The translations under genes and the position numbers were made by a program. Positions 15,737 to 26,991 of a stretch of 64,000 nucleotides of DNA are shown one piece after another. Source of the DNA: Kitasatospora sp. MMS16-BH015 (lineage in GTDB: Bacteria; Actinomycetota; Actinomycetes; Streptomycetales; Streptomycetaceae); contig NZ_CP025394.1 of assembly GCF_002943525.1 (NCBI RefSeq), positions 5,828,001 through 5,892,000 on the forward strand. Reading direction: 5' to 3'. Below the pieces are notes generated by a model. It worked only from the letters and a program-made list of their open reading frames with translations. It was not told the DNA's origin and did no database searches. Position 1 is the stretch's first letter. Each line of letters begins with the position of its first letter.

Positions 15737-17874
15737 TGGACTCCTTCTGTTGAGGTGTTGGCCGGGGCCTGGGCCTGGATGGCGGTGATGGCCACGGTGT
15801 TGACGATGTCCTCCACGAGGGCGCCTCGGGAGAGGTCGTTGACGGGCTTGCGCAGGCCCTGGAGCACGGGGCCGACGGCGACCGCCCCGGCCGAGCGCTG
15901 GACGGCCTTGTAGGTGTTGTTGCCCGTGTTGAGGTCGGGGAAGATCAGCACGGTGGCCCGCCCGGCCACCGGTGAGCCCGGCAGCTTGGTGGCGGCCACG
16001 TGCGCGTCCACCGCGGCGTCGTACTGGATCGGGCCCTCGACCAGCAGGTCGGGCCGGAGCTCGCGGACCAGCTCGGTGGCCTTGCGGACCTTGTCCACGT
16101 CCGCGCCGGAGCCCGAGGTGCCGGTGGAGTAGGAGAGCATCGCCACCCGCGGCTCCACGCCGAACTGCGCGGCGGTGGCGGCGGATTGGATCGCGATGTC
16201 GGCCAGCTGCTGCGCGTCCGGGTCCGGGTTGACGGCGCAGTCGCCGTAGACCAGCACCTTGTCGGCCAGGCACATGAAGAAGACGCTGGACACGATGGCC
16301 GCGCCCGGCGAGGTCTTGATCACCTCGAAGGCGGGCCGGATGGTCGCGGCGGTGGAGTGCACCGCGCCGGAGACCATGCCGTCGGCGATGCCCTCCTGCA
16401 CCATCAGGGTGCCGAAGTAGGAGACGTCGGTGACCACGTCCAGGGCCCGCTCCACCGTCATGCCCTTGTGCGCCCGGGCCTTGGCGTAGAGCTCGGCGAA
16501 CTGGCGGCGCAGCGGGCTGGTGGCCGGGTCGACGATCTGCACCTGGACGCGGTCGGCCGTCGGGTCGTGGTCGGGCACGGTGATGCCCAGGCCCGCCGCC
16601 TTGCGGCGGATCGCCTCCGGGTCGCCCAGCAGGGTGAGGTCGCAGATGTTGCGGCGCAGCAGCACCTCGGCGGCGCGTAGCACCCGCTCCTCCTCGCCCT
16701 CGGGCAGCACCACGTGCCGGCGGTCCGAGCGGGCCCGCTCCAGGAGGTCGTGCTCGAACATCATCGGGGTGACCCGCTCGGACCGGCTCAGCTCGATCCG
16801 GTCGGTCAACTCGGCGGTATCCACGTGCAGTTCGAAGAGGCCCAGGGCGATCTCGGCCTTCCGGGGGCTGGCCGAGCCGAGCTTGCCCTCCAGGTGGGTG
16901 AGCACGGCGGCGGTGGGCCAGCTGCCGTCCGGCACCACGGCCACCGGGGTGCCGGGGGCCAGCCGGGCGGCCAGCGCCATCACGTTCGGGCCCGGGTGCT
17001 GGCCGAGGGTCAGCAGCACGCCGGCGATCGGCGGGGCGCCGGCCGCGTGCGCGGCCAGCGAGCCGATCACCAGGTCGGCCCGGTCGCCCGGGGTGACCAC
17101 CAGCGCGTTGTCGGTCAGCGCGTCCAGGAAGGTGGGCAGCATGGCGCCGCCGAACACGTAGCCGCGCACGTCCCGGGCCAGGCCCGCCGCGTCGCCCAGC
17201 AGCACCTCGGCGCCGGTGGCCTCGACCAGCTGGGCCACCGTCGGGGCGGCCAGCGCCACCTCCTCCGGGATCACGTAGGCGGGGATCGGCAGCTTGGCGC
17301 TCAGGCCGCGCAGTACCTGCTGCTTGGCCGCCGGGTTCACCCGGTTGGCGATCATCGCCAGGGTGGAGCAGCCCAGGTCGCGGTAGGCCCGGTAGGCGTT
17401 GCGCACCTCGGCGACCACGGCCTGGCCGTCCTCGCGGTGGCCGCCGACCACGGGCAGCACCGAGGCGCCGAACTCGTTGGCCAGGCGGGCGTTGAAGGCC
17501 AGCTCGTCGGGGATGTTGGTGTCGGCGAAGTCGGTGCCGAGCACCAGCACCGCCTGGCACTTCTTCTCCAGCGTGCGGAAGCGGTCCACCAGGGCCGAGA
17601 CCAGCTCGTCCTGCCCCTGGGCGGCCTGCAGGGCGGCGGCCTCCTCGTAGGTCAGGCCGTACAGCTCCTGGGCCGGCAGGTCGAGCCGGTAGCGGGCCCG
17701 CAGCAGCTCCACCACGTGGTCGGAGCCGGGCTGGCCGGGCGCGTCCGCGTGCACCAGCGGACGGAACACCCCGACCCGGTCGACCTGGCGGGTGAGCAGT
17801 TCCATGACCCCGAGCTCGACCGCCTGGCGGCCGTCCCCCCGGTCGATCCCGGTCACGTACACGCTGCGCGCCAC
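15733..17874 (-). CDS. pta: Phosphate acetyltransferase, long form
   Basis: This 713-residue Pta transfers the acetyl group between CoA and phosphate. It is the long, multidomain form. An N-terminal P-loop-like domain (ARSVYVTGIDRGDGRQ, about 1-230) and a DRTGG-type middle domain (about 230-350) precede the catalytic PTA_PTB domain from about residue 385 (MFEHDLLERARSDRRHVVLPEG), which contains YSTGTSGSG and the C-terminal FPDLNTGNNTYKAVQR. I chose the GTG at 17874 because GGAG lies 8 nt upstream and the product then starts as other family members do; an in-frame ATG at 17910 lacks a ribosome site. It is coupled to ackA through a 4-nt overlap. Confidence 0.95.
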   Translation of the reverse strand: MARSVYVTGIDRGDGRQAVELGVMELLTRQVDRVGVFRPLVHADAPGQPGSDHVVELLRARYRLDLPAQELYGLTYEEAAALQAAQGQDELVSALVDRFRTLEKKCQAVLVLGTDFADTNIPDELAFNARLANEFGASVLPVVGGHREDGQAVVAEVRNAYRAYRDLGCSTLAMIANRVNPAAKQQVLRGLSAKLPIPAYVIPEEVALAAPTVAQLVEATGAEVLLGDAAGLARDVRGYVFGGAMLPTFLDALTDNALVVTPGDRADLVIGSLAAHAAGAPPIAGVLLTLGQHPGPNVMALAARLAPGTPVAVVPDGSWPTAAVLTHLEGKLGSASPRKAEIALGLFELHVDTAELTDRIELSRSERVTPMMFEHDLLERARSDRRHVVLPEGEEERVLRAAEVLLRRNICDLTLLGDPEAIRRKAAGLGITVPDHDPTADRVQVQIVDPATSPLRRQFAELYAKARAHKGMTVERALDVVTDVSYFGTLMVQEGIADGMVSGAVHSTAATIRPAFEVIKTSPGAAIVSSVFFMCLADKVLVYGDCAVNPDPDAQQLADIAIQSAATAAQFGVEPRVAMLSYSTGTSGSGADVDKVRKATELVRELRPDLLVEGPIQYDAAVDAHVAATKLPGSPVAGRATVLIFPDLNTGNNTYKAVQRSAGAVAVGPVLQGLRKPVNDLSRGALVEDIVNTVAITAIQAQAPANTSTEGVQ

Positions 17875-17977
17875 CTGGAGTACTCCGTTCCCGTCGCGGT
17901 CCTCATCCATCGGTCACATCGACCATACATTTGCACCGTGGACGGGCCGCCGCACTCGGACGGCGGCGCGGAACGCC

Positions 17978-18014
17978 AGGGACGAAGGTCCTTGGTGCGC
18001 GGGCCTTCGTCCCT
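17978..18014 (-). terminator. Terminator after glgB
   Basis: AGGGACGAAGG at 17978-17988 pairs with CCTTCGTCCCT at 18004-18014. Three further pairs extend the stem to 14 bp around a 9-nt loop. It begins 15 bp past the glgB stop and separates the glucan genes from pta. Confidence 0.75.
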
Positions 18015-18029
18015 GTCCCCGCGGCCCGG

Positions 18030-20663
<2,634 letters not shown>

Positions 20664-20694
20664 GGCGGGTCCTCCGGTGGGTGTCGGGCGGGCG

Positions 20695-22173
20695 TCAGAC
20701 GGTGAGGGCCAGGCGGTTGATGGCGGCCAGTGGGATGGGGAGCCAGTTGGGACGGTGTCTGGCCTCGTAGACCACCTCGTAGACGGCCTTGTCGATCTCC
20801 AGGGCCCGCATCAGCTCGGGGGAGGCGTTCGGGTCGGCGCCGCCGCCCGCGCTGTAGCCGGCGCAGTAGGCGGTGCGGTTGCGCGCGGCCCAGGCGGCGG
20901 CCAGGTGGGCGAGCTCGGGGTTGTGCGGGGCGCCGGCCAGCAGGTGGGCGGCGGCGTAGTCGAAGGAGCGGAGCATCGCGGCCACGTCCCGCAGGGCCGG
21001 CTGGGGCCGGCGCCGTTCGGCGACCGGCTTGGCGGGCTCGCCCTCGAAGTCGAGCAGCACCCAGCCGTGCGGGGTCCGCATGGCCTGGCCGAGGTGCAGG
21101 TCGCCGTGGATCCGCTGCACCGGGACGGAGTCCAGGTGGTCGGCGGTGAGCGCGCGGAAGGCGGTGCGCAGGGCGGTGCGGTAGCGCAGCAGGCCGGGCA
21201 CGGCCGTCACCGCGCTGTCCAGCCGGTCGCCCATCGCGTCCGCGAGCAGCGAGAGTTGGTGCCGGTCGAGCCGGTCCACCGGCATCGAGCGGGCCAGCAC
21301 CCGGTGCACCTCGGCGGTGGCCCGGCCGAGCCGGTGGGCCTCGATGGCGAAGTTGCCGGGGGCCGGGTCGCCCTTGAGCCGGCCGACCTGGTCGAGGGCG
21401 AGCTCCCAGCCGTCCTCGGCGTCCGGGAGGTAGCGCTGGAGCAGGCCGAGAGTGGCCGGTTCCGATCGCTCCAAGCGGCTCTCGAACCAGGCCGCCACCC
21501 GCGGGATGCGGGTGGAGCCGGCCCGGGAGAGGGCCAGCGAGAGCTCCAGGTCGGGGTTGGTGCCGGGGCTGATCCGGCGGAAGAGCTTGAGGATGAAGGC
21601 GGTGCCGTAGATGACCGAGCTGTTGGACTGCTCGGCGGTGGAGGCGCGGCCGGGGAGGTTGCTGGGCAGCTGGGGGCCGGGGGTGCGGCGGAAGGAGAGC
21701 GAGCCGAAGCGGTCGCCGGTGGCCAGGTGCTCGAGCAGACGGCCGGTCAGCTCCTGGTCGTGCAGGGCGTCGTAGAGCACCGCGCCGTCGTACGGGCCGC
21801 CGGTGAGGCGGCCGAGCACGGTGGCCGGTGGCAGCCCGGCGGGCTGGCCGGAGCGGGAGCCGAGCAGCAGTTGGTAGGTGTCGCTCCCGCCGGAGTGGTC
21901 GACCCGGAGCAGCAGGTGCAGCAGGGCCGGGTCGCCGACCTGGAGCGGGGTGGCGAGCACGGGGGTGAGGCCGGTGATGGCCCGCCCCTTGCCCGCGTAC
22001 CAGCGCTGGCCGGGCAGCCAGCCGGCGATCAGCGGCAGTGCGGCCTGCACCAGCTCACCGACCCCGGGGGCGGTTCTCCGAGCTCCGGTGCCGCGGGTCG
22101 CGGCGACGGGCGCTGGCGCGCCGTCGGACGACTCGTGGTGCACACGGGCTTGAGAACGGGAGGTTTCGGACAT
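20695..22173 (-). CDS. mak: Maltokinase (Pep2/Mak)
   Basis: This 492-residue kinase phosphorylates maltose at C1 with ATP, giving maltose 1-phosphate for GlgE. The fold is that of aminoglycoside phosphotransferase-like kinases. An N-terminal cap includes WLPGQRWYAGKGR, and the ATP-site lysine is in YGTAFILKLFRR. The catalytic loop is RIHGDLHLGQ, and the metal-binding VLLDFEGEP closes the site. I start it at the ATG 22173, just after a GGGAG; an upstream in-frame start would add 38 residues without family resemblance. A 12-bp hairpin separates it from treS upstream, so mak and glgB may have their own promoter. In some actinobacteria treS and mak are fused, but not here. Confidence 0.92.
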   Translation of the reverse strand: MSETSRSQARVHHESSDGAPAPVAATRGTGARRTAPGVGELVQAALPLIAGWLPGQRWYAGKGRAITGLTPVLATPLQVGDPALLHLLLRVDHSGGSDTYQLLLGSRSGQPAGLPPATVLGRLTGGPYDGAVLYDALHDQELTGRLLEHLATGDRFGSLSFRRTPGPQLPSNLPGRASTAEQSNSSVIYGTAFILKLFRRISPGTNPDLELSLALSRAGSTRIPRVAAWFESRLERSEPATLGLLQRYLPDAEDGWELALDQVGRLKGDPAPGNFAIEAHRLGRATAEVHRVLARSMPVDRLDRHQLSLLADAMGDRLDSAVTAVPGLLRYRTALRTAFRALTADHLDSVPVQRIHGDLHLGQAMRTPHGWVLLDFEGEPAKPVAERRRPQPALRDVAAMLRSFDYAAAHLLAGAPHNPELAHLAAAWAARNRTAYCAGYSAGGGADPNASPELMRALEIDKAVYEVVYEARHRPNWLPIPLAAINRLALTV

Positions 22174-22345
22174 GACTCCCTTTCCCCGGAAGCGGGCCGA
22201 CGCCCCGACGGGTCTGGCCGGGTCCGTCAGTCTTCCGGATTTCGGCGGCGCGGCGGCGACGGCACGCGAGCCGGGCTCGGGTGTCACGCCATAGTGTGGG
22301 TGGCCGTTGGGCTGTTCTCCGTACGCGGTGGTGCAGAGAGCTTCG

Positions 22346-22375
22346 GGGGGCGCGAGCCTCGGCGCTCGCGCCCCC
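22346..22375 (-). terminator. Terminator or attenuator between treS and mak
   Basis: A perfect 12-bp stem, GGGGGCGCGAGC with GCTCGCGCCCCC around CTCGGC, lies 36 bp beyond the treS stop and 173 bp before mak. It suggests glgE-treS and mak-glgB are two transcription units, or that expression of the second half is reduced. Confidence 0.65.
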
Positions 22376-22410
22376 GGACGTACTGGTACTGACGCGGTCC
22401 TGATGGATCG

Positions 22411-24114
22411 TTACTTCGCGCGGGGCTTGCGCAGCTGGAACCAGTAGAACCCGTGACCGGCCAGGGTGAGCAGGTAGGGCCACTCGCCGATGGACGGGAA
22501 CCGGACACCACCGATCAGCTCCACCGGGTACCGCCCCCCGTAGCGCCGCAGGTCCAGCTCGGTCGGCTGCGCGAACCGCGAGAAGTTGTTCACGCACATG
22601 ACCAGGTCGCCCTCGTACTCGCGCACGAAGGCCAGCACCGCGGGGTTGCTGGAGGGCAGCTCGGTGTAGCTGCCGAGGCCGAACGCGGGGTTGAGCTTGC
22701 GGATCTCGATCATGCGCCGCGTCCAGTGCAGCAGGGAGCTCGAACTGCTCTGCTGGGCTTCGACGTTGGTCACCTGGTACCCGTAGACCGGGTCCATGAT
22801 GGGCGGCAGACTGAGCCTGCCCGGGTCTGCGGAGGAGAAACCCGCATTGCGGTCGGGGGTCCACTGCATCGGGGTGCGGACGCCGTCCCGGTCGCCCAGC
22901 CAGATGTTGTCGCCCATGCCGATCTCGTCCCCGTAGTAGAGCACCGGGGAGCCGGGCAGGGCGAGCAGCAGGGCGGTGAACAGCTCGATCTGGTTCCGGT
23001 CGTTCTCGAGCAGCGGGGCCAGCCGGCGGCGGATGCCCACGTTGGCGCGCATCCGCGGGTCCTTGGCGTACTCCGCGTACATGTAGTCGCGCTCCTCGTC
23101 GGTGACCATCTCCAGGGTCAGCTCGTCGTGGTTGCGCAGGAAGATCCCCCACTGGCAGCCGCCGGGGATGGTCGGCGTCTTGGCCAGGATCTCGGAGACC
23201 GGGTACCGGGACTCGCGGCGCACGGCCATGAAGATCCGGGGCATCACCGGGAAGTGGAAGGCCATGTGGCACTCGTCGCCGCCGGAGGCGAAGTCGCCGA
23301 AGTAGTCGACCACGTCCTCGGGCCACTGGTTGGCCTCGGCGAGCAGCACGGTGTCCGGGTAGTCGGCGTCGATCTCCTTGCGGACCCGCTGGAGGAACTC
23401 GTGGGTCTCGGGGAGGTTCTCGCAGTTGGTGCCCTCGCGGGCGAACAGGTACGGCACCGCGTCGAGCCGGAAGCCGTCGATGCCGAGGTCGAGCCAGAAC
23501 CGCAGGCCCGCGACCATCTCCTCCTGCACCCGCGGGTTGTCGTAGTTCAGGTCGGGCTGGTGCGAGAAGAACCGGTGCCAGAAGTACTGCTTGCGGACGG
23601 GGTCGTACGTCCAGTTGGAGGACTCGGTGTCGACGAAGATGATCCGGGCGTCCGGGTACTGCTTGTCGTCGTCGGCCCACATGTAGAAGTCGCCGTACGG
23701 ACCGTCCGGGTCCTTGCGGGACTCCTGGAACCACGGGTGCTGGTCGCTGGTGTGGTTCATCACGAAGTCGATGATCACCCGCATGCCGCGCGCGTGCGCC
23801 GCGTCCACGAACTCCACGAAGTCGGCCAGGTCGCCGAACTCGGGCAGCACCGACTTGTAGTCGGCCACGTCGTAGCCGCCGTCGCGCAGCGGGGAGGCGA
23901 AGAAGGGCGGCAGCCAGAGGCAGTCCACGCCGAGCCACTGGAGGTAGTCGAGCTTGGCGGTGAGGCCCTTGAGGTCACCGACCCCGTCTCCGTTGCTGTC
24001 CTGGAAGGAGCGGACCAGGACCTCGTAGAACACCGCGCGTTTGAACCACTCGGGGTCGCGCTGGGAGGGCGAGGTCTCGGCGAAGGTGTCGTGGACGGGG
24101 TCGTTGACTGTCAC
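22411..24114 (-). CDS. treS: Trehalose synthase (maltose alpha-D-glucosyltransferase)
   Basis: This 567-residue GH13_16 enzyme isomerises trehalose and maltose; in the GlgE route it supplies maltose from trehalose. The barrel starts with FKRAVFYEVLVRSFQDSN and contains IIDFVMNHTSDQHPWF. The nucleophile segment is GIDGFRLDAVPYLF, followed by the acid/base ANQWPEDVV and the third acid in RNHDELTLEMV. The C-terminal beta domain ends FYWFQLRKPR. The GTG start overlaps the glgE TGA (GTGA) and has GGAGGAACCCGCA in front. Length matches single-domain TreS with no fused maltokinase. Confidence 0.96.
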   Translation of the reverse strand: MTVNDPVHDTFAETSPSQRDPEWFKRAVFYEVLVRSFQDSNGDGVGDLKGLTAKLDYLQWLGVDCLWLPPFFASPLRDGGYDVADYKSVLPEFGDLADFVEFVDAAHARGMRVIIDFVMNHTSDQHPWFQESRKDPDGPYGDFYMWADDDKQYPDARIIFVDTESSNWTYDPVRKQYFWHRFFSHQPDLNYDNPRVQEEMVAGLRFWLDLGIDGFRLDAVPYLFAREGTNCENLPETHEFLQRVRKEIDADYPDTVLLAEANQWPEDVVDYFGDFASGGDECHMAFHFPVMPRIFMAVRRESRYPVSEILAKTPTIPGGCQWGIFLRNHDELTLEMVTDEERDYMYAEYAKDPRMRANVGIRRRLAPLLENDRNQIELFTALLLALPGSPVLYYGDEIGMGDNIWLGDRDGVRTPMQWTPDRNAGFSSADPGRLSLPPIMDPVYGYQVTNVEAQQSSSSSLLHWTRRMIEIRKLNPAFGLGSYTELPSSNPAVLAFVREYEGDLVMCVNNFSRFAQPTELDLRRYGGRYPVELIGGVRFPSIGEWPYLLTLAGHGFYWFQLRKPRAK

Positions 24115-26330
24115 TGCGGGTTCCTCCGAACCGTGAGGAGGTGAGCCGGCGCGATTGCGGGGTCGAGCCGGACGTAGTTGTGCCTGCCCCAGGTCCAGAC
24201 CGATCCGGTGAGCTCGTCGTGCACGCTCACCGGCCCCTCCGAATCGAGGGTCACGGTGGCTTCCTGAGGGTGGTGCGGGTCGAGGTTGACCACCGTGACG
24301 ATCTCGTCCGTCAGACCGTCCTCGGTGGTGGCGGTCTTGACGTAGGCGATGATCTGCTCGTTGTCGGTCGCCAGGAAGCGCAGGTCGCGCAGCTGCTGGA
24401 GCGCGGGGTGCCGGCGGCGCAGGCGGTTCAGGGTGGTGAGCAGCGGGGCCAGGGTGTCCTGGGTGGACCAGTCGCGCGGGCGGAGCTCGTACTTCTCGGA
24501 GCTCGCGTACTCCTCCGAGCCCGGGTGGGTGGGCTGGTTCTCGTACAGCTCGTAGCCCGCGTAGACCCCGTAGCTCGGGGCCAGGGTGGCGGCCAGCACC
24601 GCGCGCAGCGCGAAGGCCGCCGGGCCGCCGGTCTGGAGGTGCCCGGGCAGGATGTCCGGGGTGTTGGCGAAGAAGTTGGGGCGCATGTAGGCGGCGGCCT
24701 CGCCGGTCAGCTCGGTGAGGTACTCGACCAGCTCGGCCTTGGTCTCGCGCCAGGTGAAGTAGGTGTACGACTGGTGGAAGCCGATCTTCCCGAGGGTGTG
24801 CATCATCGCCGGGCGGGTGAAGGCCTCGGCCAGGAAGACCACGTCGGGGTCGGTGCGGGCGATGTCGCCGAGCACCTTCTCCCAGAAGACCACCGGCTTG
24901 GTGTGCGGGTTGTCCACCCGGAAGATCCGCACCCCGTGGGCCATCCAGTGCCGCAGGATCCGCAGGGTCTCCTTGACCAGGCCGTCCATGTCCTGGTCGA
25001 AGTTGACCGGGTGGATGTCCTGGTACTTCTTCGGCGGGTTCTCGGCGTAGGCGATGGTGCCGTCGGCGCGGTGGGTGAACCACTCCGGGTGCTTGTTGAC
25101 CCAGGGGTGGTCGGGGGAGCACTGGAGGGCGAAGTCGAGGGCGATCTCCAGGCCCAGGGCCCTGGCCTCCTCGACGAAGAAGTCGAAGTCCTCGATGGTG
25201 CCCAGGTCCGGGTGGACGGCGTCGTGGCCGCCCTCGGGGGAGCCGATCGCCCAGGGCGAGCCCACGTCGTGCGGGCCGGCCGTGAGGGTGTTGTCCGGAC
25301 CCTTGCGCCAGGCCCGGCCGATCGGGTGGATCGGCGGCAGGTAGAGCACGTCGAAGCCCATCGCGGCCACCGCGGGCAGCCGCTCGGCGGCGGTGCGGAA
25401 GGTGCCGGAGACCGGCGGCTCGTTGCCGTCCGGGTCGACCACGGCGCCCTCGGAGCGCGGGAAGAACTCGTACCAGGAGCCGTAGAGCGCCCGGCGGCGG
25501 TCCACCTGGAGCGGCAGCGGGCGGGTGGTGGTGACCAGCTCGCGCAGCGGGTACCGCTCCAGCAGGCGGGTGACCTCGGGCTCCAGCGCGGCGGCCAGCC
25601 GGCTGAGCGGCGGCAGGGTCTGGTCGCGCAGCGCGTCGGCGGCGGCCAGCACGTGGGCTCGGCCCTCCTTCTTGGGCACCCCGGCGGCCGCCCGCTCCAT
25701 CAGCTGGGCGCCCTCCTCCAGGACCAGCGCGGTGTCCACCCCGGCCGGCAGCTTCACGGCGGCCGCCTTGCGCCAGGTGGCCACCGGGTCGCTCCAGGCC
25801 TCCACCAGGTACGACCAGCGGCCCTCGCCGGCGGGCGTCACGTTCGCGCCCCAGCGGTCGGTGCCCGGGGCCAGCTCGCGCATCGGCGTCCAGGGGCCGC
25901 TGCGCCCGCGCGGGTCGCGCAGCACCACATTGGCGTTGACGGCGTCGTGGCCCTCGCGGAAGACGGTGGCGGTGACCAGGAAGCGTTCGCCGACGACCGC
26001 CTTGGCCGGGCGGCGACCGGCGTCGATCAGGGGGGTCACGTCCAGAACGGGGATGCGGCCGATCACGGTGTCGCTCTCTGTCGTTCGGCGGGTGGCCGCC
26101 TTGCGGGGGGCCGCCGCTTTGCGGGGGGCGGCGGCCCCCCGAGCGGTGGCGCTCTTGCGCTCCGGGGCGGTCGGGGCTTTGGTGGCAGTCTGCGGGTTCG
26201 CGGTGGCGGCGGCCTTGCGTGCCGCCGTCTTCCGGGGGGCGCGCGGAGCGGGCAGCGGGGGTTCGGCCCCTGACGGGGCGTCGGGGCGGTCGGTCGCCGA
26301 AGTGGACGTGTCCCGCGTGTCGCCGTGCAT
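24111..26330 (-). CDS. glgE: Alpha-1,4-glucan:maltose-1-phosphate maltosyltransferase (GlgE)
   Basis: This 739-residue GH13_3 enzyme transfers maltosyl units from maltose 1-phosphate to the non-reducing ends of alpha-1,4-glucan. The family core begins around residue 80 (TVIGRIPVLDVTPLIDAGRR). Catalytic parts include YLPPIHPIGRAWRKG, the nucleophile Asp in VRIFRVDNPHTKPVVFW, and the acid/base Glu in VVFLAEAFTRPAMM. The roughly 75 residues before the core are Ala/Lys/Arg/Pro-rich (for example TAARKAAATANPQTATKAP), resembling a histone H1-like tail and longer than I recall for S. coelicolor GlgE. The ATG at 26330 follows AGGAGCTTGGC. A GTG inside the TVIGR segment could start a shorter form. It is the first gene of glgE-treS, divergent from glgP. 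Confidence 0.93.
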   Translation of the reverse strand: MHGDTRDTSTSATDRPDAPSGAEPPLPAPRAPRKTAARKAAATANPQTATKAPTAPERKSATARGAAAPRKAAAPRKAATRRTTESDTVIGRIPVLDVTPLIDAGRRPAKAVVGERFLVTATVFREGHDAVNANVVLRDPRGRSGPWTPMRELAPGTDRWGANVTPAGEGRWSYLVEAWSDPVATWRKAAAVKLPAGVDTALVLEEGAQLMERAAAGVPKKEGRAHVLAAADALRDQTLPPLSRLAAALEPEVTRLLERYPLRELVTTTRPLPLQVDRRRALYGSWYEFFPRSEGAVVDPDGNEPPVSGTFRTAAERLPAVAAMGFDVLYLPPIHPIGRAWRKGPDNTLTAGPHDVGSPWAIGSPEGGHDAVHPDLGTIEDFDFFVEEARALGLEIALDFALQCSPDHPWVNKHPEWFTHRADGTIAYAENPPKKYQDIHPVNFDQDMDGLVKETLRILRHWMAHGVRIFRVDNPHTKPVVFWEKVLGDIARTDPDVVFLAEAFTRPAMMHTLGKIGFHQSYTYFTWRETKAELVEYLTELTGEAAAYMRPNFFANTPDILPGHLQTGGPAAFALRAVLAATLAPSYGVYAGYELYENQPTHPGSEEYASSEKYELRPRDWSTQDTLAPLLTTLNRLRRRHPALQQLRDLRFLATDNEQIIAYVKTATTEDGLTDEIVTVVNLDPHHPQEATVTLDSEGPVSVHDELTGSVWTWGRHNYVRLDPAIAPAHLLTVRRNPQ

Positions 26331-26991
26331 GCCAAGCTCCTGCCCGAGATCGGTGAGGGAGGACGTATGCCCGGAGCCCCGCTCCGCCGTCGCGCCCGGC
26401 CGGCCCGCCGCCTCCCGGTCCCGTTCGGACAGCGCGCGTCCCGGCGCGTGGCCCACGGGTGCGCCCTGGAGCGACCCAACCCGCTCGCAAAACGATCGAC
26501 CGGAGGACGAAGACACGCCTGAGGGCAGCGCTGGGGCCGAACGGGCTACAGGAGCCGGGAAAGTGACGGTCCCAAGGACGGTACGGGGTGACGGTACGAG
26601 GTGGCGGTACGGATGACGCGAAGGGTGACGCGGCCGCGCTGACGGTGCGTCGACGGAGCGGGAGCCGGGCGTGGGACGGCAGGGGGCATCGACACCGGAT
26701 CGCGCCCCCGCAGTACCCACGACCTTTGTGCATCCTCGCATCACCGGCAAGCCCTACGGTGCGGTAAGCGAGTGATTTCGGTCGGTTTGACGAGGCGGAT
26801 CGGCCAGTGGAAACGCGGACGTTCCGGAGTGTTCATAAAACAGGGGGCGCATGCATTTTCATAAGTGCGCCCCCTTGCACTACCTGCGCCCCGAAGTGCG
26901 CCGACTGTGATCTCACCAATGGCCCGAACGAGTGCACCAGGGCGGAGTTGACTCACCATCACGCCCCCCGCCGCGGCTAGGCTGCACCCCC
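26331..26991. other. Divergent control region between glgE and glgP
   Basis: No gene is convincing in these 660 bp. Long open frames run through it on the minus strand, but their translations are irregular Arg/Pro/Ser-rich sequence. It must carry the promoters of both glgE and glgP. Local AT-rich stretches occur at about 26760-26880, including TTGACG at 26787-26792, and the palindrome at 26842-26875 is the clearest element. Confidence 0.5.
26842..26875. promoter_or_regulatory. Palindrome in the glgE-glgP intergenic region
   Basis: AGGGGGCGCA and TGCGCCCCCT are perfectly complementary 10-nt arms around a 14-nt AT-rich centre (TGCATTTTCATAAG). It is 117 bp before glgP and over 500 bp from glgE. 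It could be a terminator-like hairpin of a glgE leader, an operator with widely spaced half-sites, or a small regulatory RNA structure. The sequence does not decide. Confidence 0.45.

Noticed and set aside
26331..26750. Extension of glgE upstream to an ATG at 26750
   Set aside because: Residues there are irregular Arg/Pro/Ser/His-rich and unlike GlgE; the ATG at 26330 has an AGGAG.
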